Below the pieces are notes generated by a model, which did no database searches, had not been told where the DNA came from, and saw only the letters and a list, made by a program, of their open reading frames with translations. A stretch of DNA of 64,000 nt, from the NCBI RefSeq assembly GCF_040361275.1, contig NZ_APNH01000002.1:248001-312000 (forward strand), read 5' to 3'. This DNA is from Salinisphaera sp. T31B1. GTDB lineage: Bacteria > Pseudomonadota > Gammaproteobacteria > Nevskiales > Salinisphaeraceae. Positions 8,219 through 16,968 of this stretch are shown piece by piece (position 1 is the stretch's first letter; each line of letters starts with the position of its first letter). The position numbers were made by a program, and so were the translations under genes.

Positions 8219-10795
8219 ATGACGTCCATCCGGTCGGCCGAACAGCGCGATGCGCTGATCGATGCACTCGCGAGGCGTCGTTTCGACGGCCTCGAAGCGA
8301 TTCTGCCGGAGATCACGAACACGGCGAGAGATCTGCTATCGGTCGATCGGGTTTCGATCTGGCTGTTTTCCGACGATCGGCGGCTGTTGCACCGTATCGA
8401 GGTGTGTCCGGAGTGCGATCACTATCCGCGCAGCCGACCGCTGACACTCGATGTCACGCTACGACCCGACTATACCGAGCAACTGCTGCGAGACTCCGTC
8501 TACCGTCTTTCCGACCGCCGGGAAATGTCGCCGCGGGCAGGCGACGACCTCAGTCGCTATCTCGAGCAGCGCGGTATTCTGTCGCTCCTCGACAGTGCGA
8601 TCGTCATCGACGATCGGGTATCAGGCGTGCTGTGTCATGAACACGGCACCACGCGGCTATGGAGCCCCGAGTGCCGCGATATCGCGCTGCGCCTGGCCGA
8701 TATAACGGCTGACGCCATCGTATTCGAGCGCCGACGCCGGTCAGCGGCGCTGGGCTATCAGTTTCGCCTGCTGGTCGAAGCCAGCGCCGACTCAATCGGC
8801 ATGGCCAATGCGCAGGGCGTCATCGAATATCTGAATCCGACGGCTCGGCGAGTGCTCGGACTCACGGGCGATGAGCCGGTTCACGGGATGAAGATCGAGG
8901 AATTTCTCGCGCCGAACGACAGGGAACGCATGCGTGCCAGTATTATTCCTGCCGCCCGTGAGACTGGGAGCTGGACCGGACGTATCCGCATGCTCACGCG
9001 CCAGGCCCGCGTGTTCGAAGCCACCACCACGATCAACGTTTATCGTGGCCGGGACGGGGCGGTGGAATATGTCGGTTGCGTGATCCGTGACCTGTCTTTC
9101 CAGATCGATGCTGAACGGCGTATTGCCGAGGTACGCGCCAACTACGAGGCGGCGCTGGTCAAGTCCGGTGATACGCTGTTCCAGATCGATACGCGCACAC
9201 TGCAGATCAGCAACGCCGACGAGCACTTTCGCGACTTGCTCGGCTACGAGGCCGAACGCTACGAACACCTGACATTGCTGGATATCAGTGCCGAGACCGC
9301 AGACGAGGTACGTGCGCGTGTCGATCAGACACTCGCCGAGGGCCATCTGCTGTGCGGCGAGCGTCGACTGCGGGACGTCTATGGCGAGACGGTCGAAGTC
9401 GAGATGTCGATGGTGCGTATCGGAGGCTACGCGGGGCCGGCGATCTCGGTCCGACTACGCGATATCCGTGAGCTGGCCCAGCGACGTCGTTATGTCGAGC
9501 AGCTGGCTTATTTCGACCCGTTGACCGGCCTGGCCAACAGCAACTTCCTGCGCGAGCGTGCCGAGACAATGCTGGCCGAACGTTTGGCCATGGGCGGCCG
9601 GGTCGGCTTCATACTGCTGCAGATCGAGAGATGGCAGCGGATTTTCGATATTCAGGGCTATCAGGTCGCCGAGACGCTGATCCGCCAAGCAGGATTCCGG
9701 ATCAAGGACGCATTCGCCGGCCACGACGTCACGCTTGCGCGCGTACTGGGCGGCGTTGAATTTGGTGTGCTGTTCGACGCGGATGCCGAAGCCGATGACG
9801 AGCTGGTGCGTATCGCCCACACCACGTTTCGCGACCTGTTTCGCGCCGAGGAAGAAAACATACAGCTGAGCATTTGTAGCGGAAGCGCAGAAGCGCCGCA
9901 GCACGCGGTGAACTTCAAGGATCTGACCAAACGGGCCGGTATCGCCTTACGCACCGCACATGCCCGCAATATGGACCATTGCTACTACGATCCGGCCCAA
10001 TCGAGCCGGATACGTGACGAACGGTTGATCGAGGAAGATCTGCGCGAAGCGATCGGCACGTCACAGTTGACACTGCGCTACCAGCCGATATTGGCTGACA
10101 GCACGTCCGAATGTATATGGGGCATGGAGACTTTGGTTCGCTGGCAGCATCCGCAATTCGGCTTCCTGCCACCGTCGGACTTCATTCCGCTGGCCGAAGA
10201 GACCCAGCTGATCGTTACCCTGGACCGTCATATTCTGGCCGCAGCGGCACGAACGGCCGCCGCCTGGACCGGGCCCCTCGCGCATGCCGTGTTGACCGTC
10301 AACGTATCGGGCGTAACGCTGATGACGGCCGATATCTGTCGGCTGCTCGACGATGTACTTGCCGACAGCGGGCTCGATCCGACCCGCCTGTGCCTGGAGG
10401 TGACCGAAACCAGCATCATGACTGACCTGGCTCAGGCCGCCCGGTCGTTGGCTCGGGCGCACAATCTCGGCGTGATGATTGCGCTGGACGATTTCGGTAC
10501 CGGCTATTCCTCGCTGGCGTATCTCAAGGATCTTCCGGTCGACATCCTGAAGATCGATCGCGACTTCGTCCGCGGTATCGGTATGGACCGGCGCGATGAG
10601 CGCGCCATTCAAACCGTTGTGCAGATGGGACATGATCTGGGCATTCGTGTGTTGGCTGAAGGGGTGGAAACCGCACCGCAGCGGGCTTGGCTGTGGTCCC
10701 AACAGGTCGATCTGATTCAGGGTTTTCATATCGCCCGACCGATGACCGCCGAAGTGGCTTGCGAGGGTGGGCTGCATACGCGCTTCAGGTGCTAA
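8219..10795 (+). CDS. GAF-PAS-PAS-GGDEF-EAL cyclic-di-GMP protein
   Basis: 858 residues, cytoplasmic, without transmembrane helices. The order is GAF (about 10-170), PAS (about 180-300), second PAS (about 305-420), GGDEF (about 435-600), EAL (about 610-850). The diguanylate cyclase signature is GGVEF at 511-515, where the third, metal-binding acidic residue is Val, so cyclase activity is unlikely. The EAL signature reads ETL at 637-639 but the catalytic Glu and the downstream phosphodiesterase residues are present: TVNVSG, LEVTETS, DDFGTGYSS, KIDRDFV, AEGVET and QGFH. It is predicted to hydrolyse c-di-GMP under control of the GAF/PAS sensors. It stands 33 bases after the AlsS-like gene. A link to the exopolysaccharide cluster is inference. 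Confidence 0.92.
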   Translation: MTSIRSAEQRDALIDALARRRFDGLEAILPEITNTARDLLSVDRVSIWLFSDDRRLLHRIEVCPECDHYPRSRPLTLDVTLRPDYTEQLLRDSVYRLSDRREMSPRAGDDLSRYLEQRGILSLLDSAIVIDDRVSGVLCHEHGTTRLWSPECRDIALRLADITADAIVFERRRRSAALGYQFRLLVEASADSIGMANAQGVIEYLNPTARRVLGLTGDEPVHGMKIEEFLAPNDRERMRASIIPAARETGSWTGRIRMLTRQARVFEATTTINVYRGRDGAVEYVGCVIRDLSFQIDAERRIAEVRANYEAALVKSGDTLFQIDTRTLQISNADEHFRDLLGYEAERYEHLTLLDISAETADEVRARVDQTLAEGHLLCGERRLRDVYGETVEVEMSMVRIGGYAGPAISVRLRDIRELAQRRRYVEQLAYFDPLTGLANSNFLRERAETMLAERLAMGGRVGFILLQIERWQRIFDIQGYQVAETLIRQAGFRIKDAFAGHDVTLARVLGGVEFGVLFDADAEADDELVRIAHTTFRDLFRAEEENIQLSICSGSAEAPQHAVNFKDLTKRAGIALRTAHARNMDHCYYDPAQSSRIRDERLIEEDLREAIGTSQLTLRYQPILADSTSECIWGMETLVRWQHPQFGFLPPSDFIPLAEETQLIVTLDRHILAAAARTAAAWTGPLAHAVLTVNVSGVTLMTADICRLLDDVLADSGLDPTRLCLEVTETSIMTDLAQAARSLARAHNLGVMIALDDFGTGYSSLAYLKDLPVDILKIDRDFVRGIGMDRRDERAIQTVVQMGHDLGIRVLAEGVETAPQRAWLWSQQVDLIQGFHIARPMTAEVACEGGLHTRFRC

Positions 10796-10858
10796 TCGGT
10801 CGCGCTGTCGGCTGGAGACGCTGCGAAAGTAGTCGGCATCGGTTAGGATAGCTCCGCT

Positions 10859-10945
10859 GCCGTCGTGGTGGAATTGGTAGACACGCCAGGTTTAGGTCCT
10901 GGTAGCCGAAAGGCTGTGGGGGTTCAAGTCCCTCCGACGGCACCA
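10859..10945 (+). tRNA. tRNA-Leu (anticodon UAG)
   Basis: An 87-base cloverleaf including an encoded CCA. The acceptor arm GCCGTCG (10859-10865) pairs with CGACGGC before ACCA. The anticodon stem CCAGG/CCTGG encloses the loop TTTAGGT, giving anticodon TAG. A long variable arm (TAGCCGAAAGGCTG) identifies a class II tRNA, and the T arm has GGTTCAAGTCC. A TAGGAT hexamer at 10844-10849 could be its -10 element. Confidence 0.97.
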
Positions 10946-11504
10946 TATGGCAAGGCCACAATTCGCCTACGTGGGTGCGCATTTCGTACCCCGGCGCGCT
11001 GGTTCGTTGTCGATTCCCTCGAGTGAATCTACTTGCGTGCGTGATTGCCGACGCGCCGCCTGGGGATGTCGTATTCAGTCCGCAATACGAGACACCGCAG
11101 GCGCTGCGCCAAGGTGTAATGGGTCGCTATCAACGGTCTTTACCCTGCGTGCGGAGGCTACATAACGCACGCTGAGGGGTTGGCCGGCGAACGCGTGGAG
11201 CGTTGACTGTCTATGACCTAGCAACACGCCACCGGATGACCAGCGGCAGGCAGCTCCAGAGGGTCCCGCCGATATAACCCGCCGTGCTTCGACGCGTGCC
11301 AGGCAGACGGCCGCTGAGCGCTTTTGCAGCGCGAATGCCTGGGATTCCACCCGCGCGTTCGCAGGCTCGTCACTCCGTTTGATCCGAACACGCGGGTGGG
11401 AAGCGAATCGGGCATCGCTAAGGCAGCAGGCGAACAGCCATCCCGTACCCGCAGCTGGGGCGGGGCAGCTGGCTACGCCCGATGGCGTCTGCTAGATTCA
11501 CCAC
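10946..11504. other. Intergenic region downstream of tRNA-Leu
   Basis: About 560 bases with no convincing gene on either strand. There is no integrase, no obvious direct repeat of the tRNA 3' end and no IS end, so I see no sign of an integrated element. Confidence 0.55.
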
Positions 11505-11993
11505 ATGACCACTGCGAAACGCTTTCATGGCCTGCTGTGGGCGCTGATCCTGGTCAGCGGATTGGCCGCGGCTCAATCGACCGAGCGGCCGCGCTACGAC
11601 CGTATGGCCGAACCAGACAAACAGTTCGTGGACGTCGTGCTGGATCTGGAGCAGAGCATCGGCCAGCACAATTTTGCCGTGGTAGGACATAACGAGATCG
11701 GCCAGGCGGTTCGTGAACGAGGCCACCCGGCATTCGGGGACGCGGCCATCGTGCACTTCTGCAATCTCGAGTACGCGCGTCGCGCGATGGACATAGACCC
11801 GGCCTATATTCTGTACATGCCATGCCGCATTGCGGTGTACGAAAGTGCCGGGCGTATCCATGCCGCTAGCCTGCTACTGCCCGAACACACCCCCGAGCAG
11901 GCGTTCAACACCTTCGCCGTGGAGATCAATCGGCAGATACGAGAGATCGTCGATTACGCGGTCTCGGATACGATCAGCCCGGATAGCGGTTGA
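11505..11993 (+). CDS. DUF302 family secreted protein
   Basis: 162 residues with a clear N-terminal signal peptide (KRFHGLLWALILVSGLAAAQ, cleavage near residue 24). The mature part matches DUF302: VVGHNEIGQAVRERG, then HFCNLEYARRAMDIDPAYILYMPCRIAVYE and a conserved C-terminal helix with NTFAVEINRQI. Two Cys residues in the conserved core could form a disulfide or bind a ligand. The function of DUF302 is unknown; members are often found in periplasmic redox and PQQ clusters. Its 3' end overlaps the convergent DUF2380 gene by 20 bases, and it is the only plus-strand gene of the XoxF cluster, so it is regulated separately. Confidence 0.78.
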   Translation: MTTAKRFHGLLWALILVSGLAAAQSTERPRYDRMAEPDKQFVDVVLDLEQSIGQHNFAVVGHNEIGQAVRERGHPAFGDAAIVHFCNLEYARRAMDIDPAYILYMPCRIAVYESAGRIHAASLLLPEHTPEQAFNTFAVEINRQIREIVDYAVSDTISPDSG

Positions 11994-12624
11994 CCGGCAC
12001 GCGGTCCGGAATCGGGCTCGAACTGTCGTGGTCGATGGGTGTGGTAGTGGCCTGCGAACGATAGTTGTCCCATAGCGCATGCTCAACGAGATACAACGCC
12101 GAGGCTCGCCAGGAATCGTCGGTATTGTTACGCATGTCCACGGATGCGCCGCCGACTTCGGCACCGGTATCGGTGCGCCGCAGGGTGGCGTTGATATTGA
12201 GAATCAGGTTGCTGACCTTCTGAACCCAGCCGGTCATGACCAAGTCAGCATCGGCGGCGCGACCGATATCCACATCGCAGCCGTTACAGTCGTATAGATA
12301 GCGATACGTCTGTTGCGCCTGTTCGATCCGTGCGGTCACCGGCTCGCTGGAAATGACCTCGAATGCATCGAGATGATCCACGCTCCGGCGAACGATCTGT
12401 TCGGTTCGCTGGAGCCGCTGTTGCTCTTCGTGGGACGCGCCGCCGTTCAGCTCTCCCTCCAGACTGGTATCGACCATGTCGAACGGGAGTATCAGCACCG
12501 TACGCATCGGCAATGCCGAAGACTTTGCCGATGGAGCTGCGGTGACTGAAGCCGCCACAGCAAACCAGGCGACGCACACTGCGGCCGAGAAGAGGGCGGC
12601 CCGTAGCACGGCGCGATCAGGCAT
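11974..12624 (-). CDS. DUF2380-like periplasmic protein of PQQ-dehydrogenase clusters
   Basis: 216 residues with a signal peptide (hydrophobic 8-28, cleavage near ASVTAAP). The mature part opens with RTVLILPFDMVDTSLEGEL and contains a CNGC motif (YDCNGCDVDIGRAAD) followed by ADLVMTGWVQKVSNLILNINA. Proteins of this type (DUF2380) recur beside moxF/xoxF genes, but their role is not established. The CxxC pair could be redox-active or metal-binding. It is last in the minus-strand operon and overlaps the gene before it by 8 bases. Confidence 0.7.
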   Translation of the reverse strand: MPDRAVLRAALFSAAVCVAWFAVAASVTAAPSAKSSALPMRTVLILPFDMVDTSLEGELNGGASHEEQQRLQRTEQIVRRSVDHLDAFEVISSEPVTARIEQAQQTYRYLYDCNGCDVDIGRAADADLVMTGWVQKVSNLILNINATLRRTDTGAEVGGASVDMRNNTDDSWRASALYLVEHALWDNYRSQATTTPIDHDSSSPIPDRVPVNRYPG

Positions 12625-13420
12625 TCGGTTTGTCTTTGCTCTGCTGAGCGACGTCGGTTTTGACTTCGCTCAGCTGCAATCGTTCTACCGGCGCCGTATC
12701 GCCCGCACCGGGTATCTCGCTGCGAATCTCGACCAGGCCGCCTGGCACTTGGTCGGACAGGGTGAACACGTAGCGTTTGCTCATTTCGTCGGCGATGTCG
12801 TCGCTATGTCCACGCGCATTCGAAAATGGCTGAATGACGATCTGCTTGGCCGCGACCGTACGTCCGTCGTATTCGGTCTGCGTATCCTCAACCTTCGCCG
12901 CGTTCTGCAGTGCGAGCTTGATCTGACGCTGGAAGAATCGCCAGTTGCCACCGGTGCGCTGTGCCATCTCGACGACGTCGTTCTGCAGGAACATCATGAC
13001 GGCCGGGTTGCCGTGGGCGTTGGGCACATCGGGCACGTAGCGGTGACGATCACCGGTGAGGAAATCCACTTTCACGTTCTTGGCCGAGCCATCGCCCTGT
13101 TCGACAATCAGGTCGACATGATCGTCATAGCTGTTGGCACCGTCGCCGGTACGCGCCAGGGTGTAGATCAGCTCGGTGGGCGGTTGAATATTGGCCAGAT
13201 GATCGGTCATGAACAGCAGATGATTGGCCTGGGAGAATTCGTCCCCGTCGCTCTGCTCGTCTGCGCTCTGAGCCTGATCGGTGGTGGCGTTGGCGCCGGG
13301 CTCTGCAGCGAAGACGGCTGCCCCGAACGTCGTCGAACAGACGATCGCAAGCGCCAACACCGAAGACCGAAAGCCATGCGCCCGATACGGTAGCTCGCGG
13401 CGGTTGGCATGGTTAATCAT
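12617..13420 (-). CDS. Secreted hypothetical protein of the XoxF cluster
   Basis: 267 residues. The start at 13420 (MINHANRRE) was chosen because it overlaps the XoxJ stop by 8 bases and gives a good signal peptide (SSVLALAIVCSTTFGAAVFAAE); a longer frame upstream would run into the XoxJ gene. The mature protein is acidic near the N-terminus, then has a beta-rich body with conserved-looking DDHVDLIVEQGDGSAKNV and MFLQNDVVEMAQR segments. I do not recognise a domain of known function. Its place between XoxJ and the DUF2380 protein, with overlaps on both sides, suggests a periplasmic role in the alcohol dehydrogenase system. Confidence 0.7.
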   Translation of the reverse strand: MINHANRRELPYRAHGFRSSVLALAIVCSTTFGAAVFAAEPGANATTDQAQSADEQSDGDEFSQANHLLFMTDHLANIQPPTELIYTLARTGDGANSYDDHVDLIVEQGDGSAKNVKVDFLTGDRHRYVPDVPNAHGNPAVMMFLQNDVVEMAQRTGGNWRFFQRQIKLALQNAAKVEDTQTEYDGRTVAAKQIVIQPFSNARGHSDDIADEMSKRYVFTLSDQVPGGLVEIRSEIPGAGDTAPVERLQLSEVKTDVAQQSKDKPNA

Positions 13421-14339
13421 CGTCGTCCTCCTGTGGTTTGCGATCTTCGTCGCGCAACGGCACCAGCGGCACCCCGTACTCTTTGAGAATGGAAATAATC
13501 TGCTCATGGTTTTGATCGATCAGACTCTGAACCTTGTTCAGCCATGCATCATTGCCGTACCGGACGGCCATGGAGACAGGAAAATCGAAGTTGTTGCCGT
13601 CATCCGGAGAGAAGGGCACCACCTTGATCTTGGCGTTGGGGTCCTTCTCGGCGTAATAGCCGGCGATGGGGCCCCACACCATGGCGATATCGATATCGCC
13701 ATTAACCAGATCCTTGGCGACCATATCGGCCGGGTCCACATCAAAGCCGCCGGACTGGGCCCGATAACTCACGATCTGCCCGATCATGCCGTGGTTGATG
13801 ACCCAATCGCCTACCGGTGAGCCAGTGAAAACCCCGATCCGCAGCTTGCTCCGTTTGTCTTCGGGCAGGTTAGCCAGATCGTCCGGGGTCTCGATACCGT
13901 CGAGCCCGTGACCCTCTAGATAAGCAAACGCGTAAGTGGAGCGATAATACGGCAGGGTGGTCTTGCCAACCTCGAACCCGCTGCCCACGCTGATGATCAG
14001 GTCGCAAGCATAGCGATTCTCGTCGCCCAGCCATCGCTTGAGGGTATTCCGGCCAAACCCCATCTGCTCCGGGTACCAGTAGTAGTCGACCGGTACGCCG
14101 AGCTTGTCGCCCAGCAGCGCTGCGATCTTGTTCTCGAAGCCTTCGCGCTTGTCGTCGGAGAACGGCATGTTGCTCGGATCGGCGCAAACACGCAGCGTCT
14201 CCGCAGCCGGATTTTCAGCCGCGTCGCCGTCGCCTTGAGCCAGTCCCGTCAACGGTATGGTCAACCCCAGGGCCACGCCGGCGAGTACGCCGTACAAGCC
14301 GGCGCGGCTGCGTTGGGAACGTTGTGTGGTCGTGATCAT
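13413..14339 (-). CDS. xoxJ: XoxJ/MoxJ-type periplasmic binding protein
   Basis: 308 residues, a signal peptide (GLYGVLAGVALGLTIPLTGLAQ) and a type 2 periplasmic-binding fold: TLRVCADPSNMPFSDDKREGFENKIA is the typical opening of the 'quinoprotein dehydrogenase-associated' solute-binding family, and LVNGDIDIAMVWGPIAGYYA closes the second lobe. MoxJ/XoxJ proteins are needed for methanol dehydrogenase assembly or activation; the XoxJ structure has a large cleft thought to hold the dehydrogenase. No ABC permease is nearby, in keeping with a chaperone role. The start overlaps the SoxYZ-like stop (ATGA). The very acidic tail ending EDDDD is unusual and may suit a saline periplasm. Confidence 0.88.
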   Translation of the reverse strand: MITTTQRSQRSRAGLYGVLAGVALGLTIPLTGLAQGDGDAAENPAAETLRVCADPSNMPFSDDKREGFENKIAALLGDKLGVPVDYYWYPEQMGFGRNTLKRWLGDENRYACDLIISVGSGFEVGKTTLPYYRSTYAFAYLEGHGLDGIETPDDLANLPEDKRSKLRIGVFTGSPVGDWVINHGMIGQIVSYRAQSGGFDVDPADMVAKDLVNGDIDIAMVWGPIAGYYAEKDPNAKIKVVPFSPDDGNNFDFPVSMAVRYGNDAWLNKVQSLIDQNHEQIISILKEYGVPLVPLRDEDRKPQEDDDD

Positions 14340-15241
14340 GAAGCACTCTTTTTATGGTCGGCCGCCGATGGGCTGTTCGCCTGCATCGGCCAGCTCTGCT
14401 TGAATACGTTGTCTTTGTTGTCTTCCACCTGGGCCGAGAGCTCTCCGGGTACGTCGGTATCGACATCGAACTGGACGCTCGGGTTTTCGCTCAACGAGAA
14501 CGTCATGTGACTATTGAATACCCGCTCGTCTCCCTTGCTAACCTGGATCGCGTCGACGAAGTGCGCGGGGTAGACCAACCGTGTGAGCTGGTCCATTTGC
14601 AAGCCCGTGATATTGGGATGGCGGATCATCAATTGTGTCAATGAGCCTTCGCCTTCATCCATACGAACTTGGCGCAATCGCATTTCGCCCATGTGCTCAA
14701 GCGCTTTCTCCGGATCGCGCCCCACCGGCGCGGAACAGCCGCCGCTGGCTTTTACATAGCGTTTGACCATGTAGAGCTGGCCGTCGCTGACCTTGGCGAT
14801 CACGCGCATGTACGTATAGGAGTTCACGCGCACACGCGTAGCCAGATCTGCGCTGCGAGCGGCCGGACCGAATTCGAATATGGCGGACATCGGTTCGGGA
14901 TTGTTGTCGATGACGAGCCAGAGCTTGTCGATCTTCCGATTACCCTCGCCGGCAAGCTTGTCGGTGATACGAATCGGCACGACGGCCGGGTCCTCGGCCC
15001 GGTAGGGCGCATCCAGGGCCAGTAGCTGTGATCCGTCTTCGATCGTCTGATTGGGGAAATACGCCTTGCGAAGACTTTTCCAGACCGCCTCGTCGTCGGC
15101 GTTTCGACTGGACTGGGCGCTGGCCAGCGGTGAAGCCAGGACCGCCGCGATCAGGAACACCCGAACAATCATGGACCATGAGCATCCGAATGCTCTGGGC
15201 GCGGCCGTGCTTGGATGAGTCGCATCAGATCTGTATTTCAT
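14336..15241 (-). CDS. Quinoprotein dehydrogenase-associated SoxYZ-like carrier
   Basis: 301 residues with a signal peptide (MIVRVFLIAAVLASPLASAQ, starting about residue 24). The SoxY-like half contains YVKASGGCSAP, where the Cys in GGC corresponds to the substrate-carrying Cys of SoxY, though it is internal and not at the C-terminus. The SoxZ-like half (about 190-290) includes MTFSLSENPSVQFDV. Fused SoxYZ proteins of this kind are found only with PQQ dehydrogenase genes and have no proven function. ATG at 15241 forms an ATGA overlap with the hydrolase gene upstream, and the stop forms another with XoxJ. Confidence 0.85.
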   Translation of the reverse strand: MKYRSDATHPSTAAPRAFGCSWSMIVRVFLIAAVLASPLASAQSSRNADDEAVWKSLRKAYFPNQTIEDGSQLLALDAPYRAEDPAVVPIRITDKLAGEGNRKIDKLWLVIDNNPEPMSAIFEFGPAARSADLATRVRVNSYTYMRVIAKVSDGQLYMVKRYVKASGGCSAPVGRDPEKALEHMGEMRLRQVRMDEGEGSLTQLMIRHPNITGLQMDQLTRLVYPAHFVDAIQVSKGDERVFNSHMTFSLSENPSVQFDVDTDVPGELSAQVEDNKDNVFKQSWPMQANSPSAADHKKSAS

Positions 15242-16194
15242 TGCCACTCCAGTTCCGTATAGGCCGCCGTCACGTTGCGAGGGTTGTACTCATCGAACAG
15301 CAACCAACGATCACGCTCGTCTTGAGCGACATGGTCCTGGGCCCATCGGAGCCCACGGCCGTGGTCGAGGGCTTCGCGTACCCCGTGCTCGATGGCATTC
15401 AGATAACGGATTTCGGGATCGAGCACGGTTGGCCATCGTCCGTCGACGGGCCCGTGGCCGGGGATCGCATGAACTATGTCCGTACGTGCAGCCAGTTTGT
15501 CGAGCGCCGACTGCCAGCCGGTGATACTGCCGTCGATCGATGGTACGCGATCGACGAATAACAGATCACCCAGCCACAGCGTGCCGGTCTTTTCGTCGAA
15601 CACGGTAAGGTCGTTGTCCGTGTGGGCAGTCGGCCACGCACGCAATCGCAGGGTGCGTTCGCCCAGATCGAGAGTCATCTGGTTGGAAACGGTCTGGTCG
15701 GGCAGCACGATCCAGCTAGAGTCGGTATGTACGTCGAGACTCTCTGATAATCGGTCGAGGTAGGTGGACGCGCGCGAGGCGAGTGCTCGCGATAGCCCTG
15801 CGGCGCCGACGAAGCGGGTGCCGTCAGATACGAAGGCCCGATTGCCAAGCACATGATCCGGATGCATGTGTGTGTTGATCACGTAGCAGATCGGCGTGGT
15901 CGTACGTGCTTCAACCGCACGCCGAAGCGCAGCGCCAACTGCAGGGCTCCCGCCTGTATCGATGACTGCCACACAGCGGCTACCGACAATGAAGCCGATG
16001 TTTGCTATGTCGCCACCGTTTTCGCGGTTCTCTTCGGCCTGCGCGCCTGCGTGATAGAACACGCCGGGCGCAATCTCGGTCGTCGGTAAGACGTTCGGGA
16101 GAGCCTGAGGCGACGCATCGCCGGCCCAGGCCGACGATGCCCACACCATCAAACCGATCGATACGACCGAGGCCAGCCGGTGCCACCACACCAC
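15238..16194 (-). CDS. Quinoprotein-associated metallo-beta-lactamase-fold hydrolase
   Basis: 318 residues with a signal peptide ending near SSAWAG (24). The MBL motif THMHPDH is at 108-114; further metal-site segments are AWPTAHTDNDL, WLGDLLFVDRVPS and AIPGHGPV. These give two-zinc ligands H109, H111, D113 and H114 plus later His/Asp. The family 'quinoprotein relay system zinc metallohydrolase' is recurrent in PQQ/methanol dehydrogenase clusters; its substrate is unknown. It lies 21 bases after the XoxG stop and overlaps the SoxYZ-like gene by ATGA, so all three are on one transcript. Confidence 0.87.
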   Translation of the reverse strand: MVWWHRLASVVSIGLMVWASSAWAGDASPQALPNVLPTTEIAPGVFYHAGAQAEENRENGGDIANIGFIVGSRCVAVIDTGGSPAVGAALRRAVEARTTTPICYVINTHMHPDHVLGNRAFVSDGTRFVGAAGLSRALASRASTYLDRLSESLDVHTDSSWIVLPDQTVSNQMTLDLGERTLRLRAWPTAHTDNDLTVFDEKTGTLWLGDLLFVDRVPSIDGSITGWQSALDKLAARTDIVHAIPGHGPVDGRWPTVLDPEIRYLNAIEHGVREALDHGRGLRWAQDHVAQDERDRWLLFDEYNPRNVTAAYTELEWQ

Positions 16195-16215
16195 GGGTTG
16201 CTCACGGTGCTCGCT

Positions 16216-16842
16216 TCAACCCTTGTCCTGCATCGGCTGCGGTCGGCCGGCGGGCAGGGCGCCATCGGAGCGCGCTTTCAAAAAGGCCCAGATCTGCTGG
16301 ACATGGTTCATGACATCTTCGTTCTCGGACCAGGCCGGCATCACGCGGTACATGCCCGTCGTGCTGTCCATCGTGGTGACACCCCCGGCCACTGCCGCGG
16401 TGAAACGCCCCTGATCCATGCCTTTCAGGCGGTCTACCAGACTGGGCGCGAATGTGCTGCCCTCTGCGTTCTGAGCATGACACTGCGAACAGTGACCGCC
16501 GAACTTCTCGTAACCGACCATGACGTCCTCGCTGACCTTGCAGGGTCCGCTACCGTCGCAGTCGACTTTATAAGGCTTGCCGTCTTCGCCGCCGCTAGAA
16601 GCGGTCTGGCTACTGGCCGAACTGTTGCTCGAGCCGGAAGAATCGGACTTGGCGGCCGCGCTGTCGCCGCTTTTCTCGCTGCCAGCGGACGACTGGGTGT
16701 CGGAAGGGGCGTTGTAGTCGGCGCCCATCTTGCTGTAATCGTTGACAATCGGGCCGTCGTCGGCAGCAAATACCGCACTCCCCCATGGCGCGATGGCCAG
16801 GGCGAGTAGGACGGTGGCGACGGTCTGACGTTTGTAGGTCAT
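16216..16842 (-). CDS. xoxG: XoxG-type cytochrome c with serine-rich linker
   Basis: 208 residues from ATG 16842 (MTYKRQ), exported by a signal peptide cleaved near VFAAD (27). A Ser-rich low-complexity segment (about 47-84) separates the N-terminus from a single-haem domain with CSQCH (C118, C121, H122) and the likely axial Met in YRVMPAW (M168). It is the expected electron acceptor for the PQQ dehydrogenase, passing electrons to the respiratory chain. STFAPSLVDRLKG is typical of cytochromes of this system. It lies downstream of xoxF on the same strand, beyond a terminator, so its level may differ from that of xoxF. The linker resembles one in XoxF. Confidence 0.88.
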   Translation of the reverse strand: MTYKRQTVATVLLALAIAPWGSAVFAADDGPIVNDYSKMGADYNAPSDTQSSAGSEKSGDSAAAKSDSSGSSNSSASSQTASSGGEDGKPYKVDCDGSGPCKVSEDVMVGYEKFGGHCSQCHAQNAEGSTFAPSLVDRLKGMDQGRFTAAVAGGVTTMDSTTGMYRVMPAWSENEDVMNHVQQIWAFLKARSDGALPAGRPQPMQDKG

Positions 16843-16888
16843 GGCTCTCTCCTCGGTTGCACTTTCGAAAACCGCTTCGTCGGCGGCT

Positions 16889-16936
16889 AAAAAAAGCCCG
16901 TATCCGGCCGGCATCAAGCCGAACCGAATACGGGCC
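16889..16936 (-). terminator. Intrinsic terminator between xoxF and xoxG
   Basis: On the minus strand, ATACGGGC (complement of 16896-16903) closes a stem with GCCCGTAT (complement of 16928-16935) and is followed at once by seven T (complement of 16889-16895). The 24-base loop holds a further short GC-rich pairing. It begins 33 bases beyond the xoxF stop codon and 47 bases before the xoxG start, so most xoxF transcripts should end here. Confidence 0.8.
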
Positions 16937-16968
16937 AGTACGACTGTTAAGTCATACGTTCTTCAGGC

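Noticed and set aside
10859-11504. tRNA-Leu as an integration site with a small genomic island downstream
   Set aside because: No integrase, no repeat of the tRNA end and no transposase-like gene in the downstream region.
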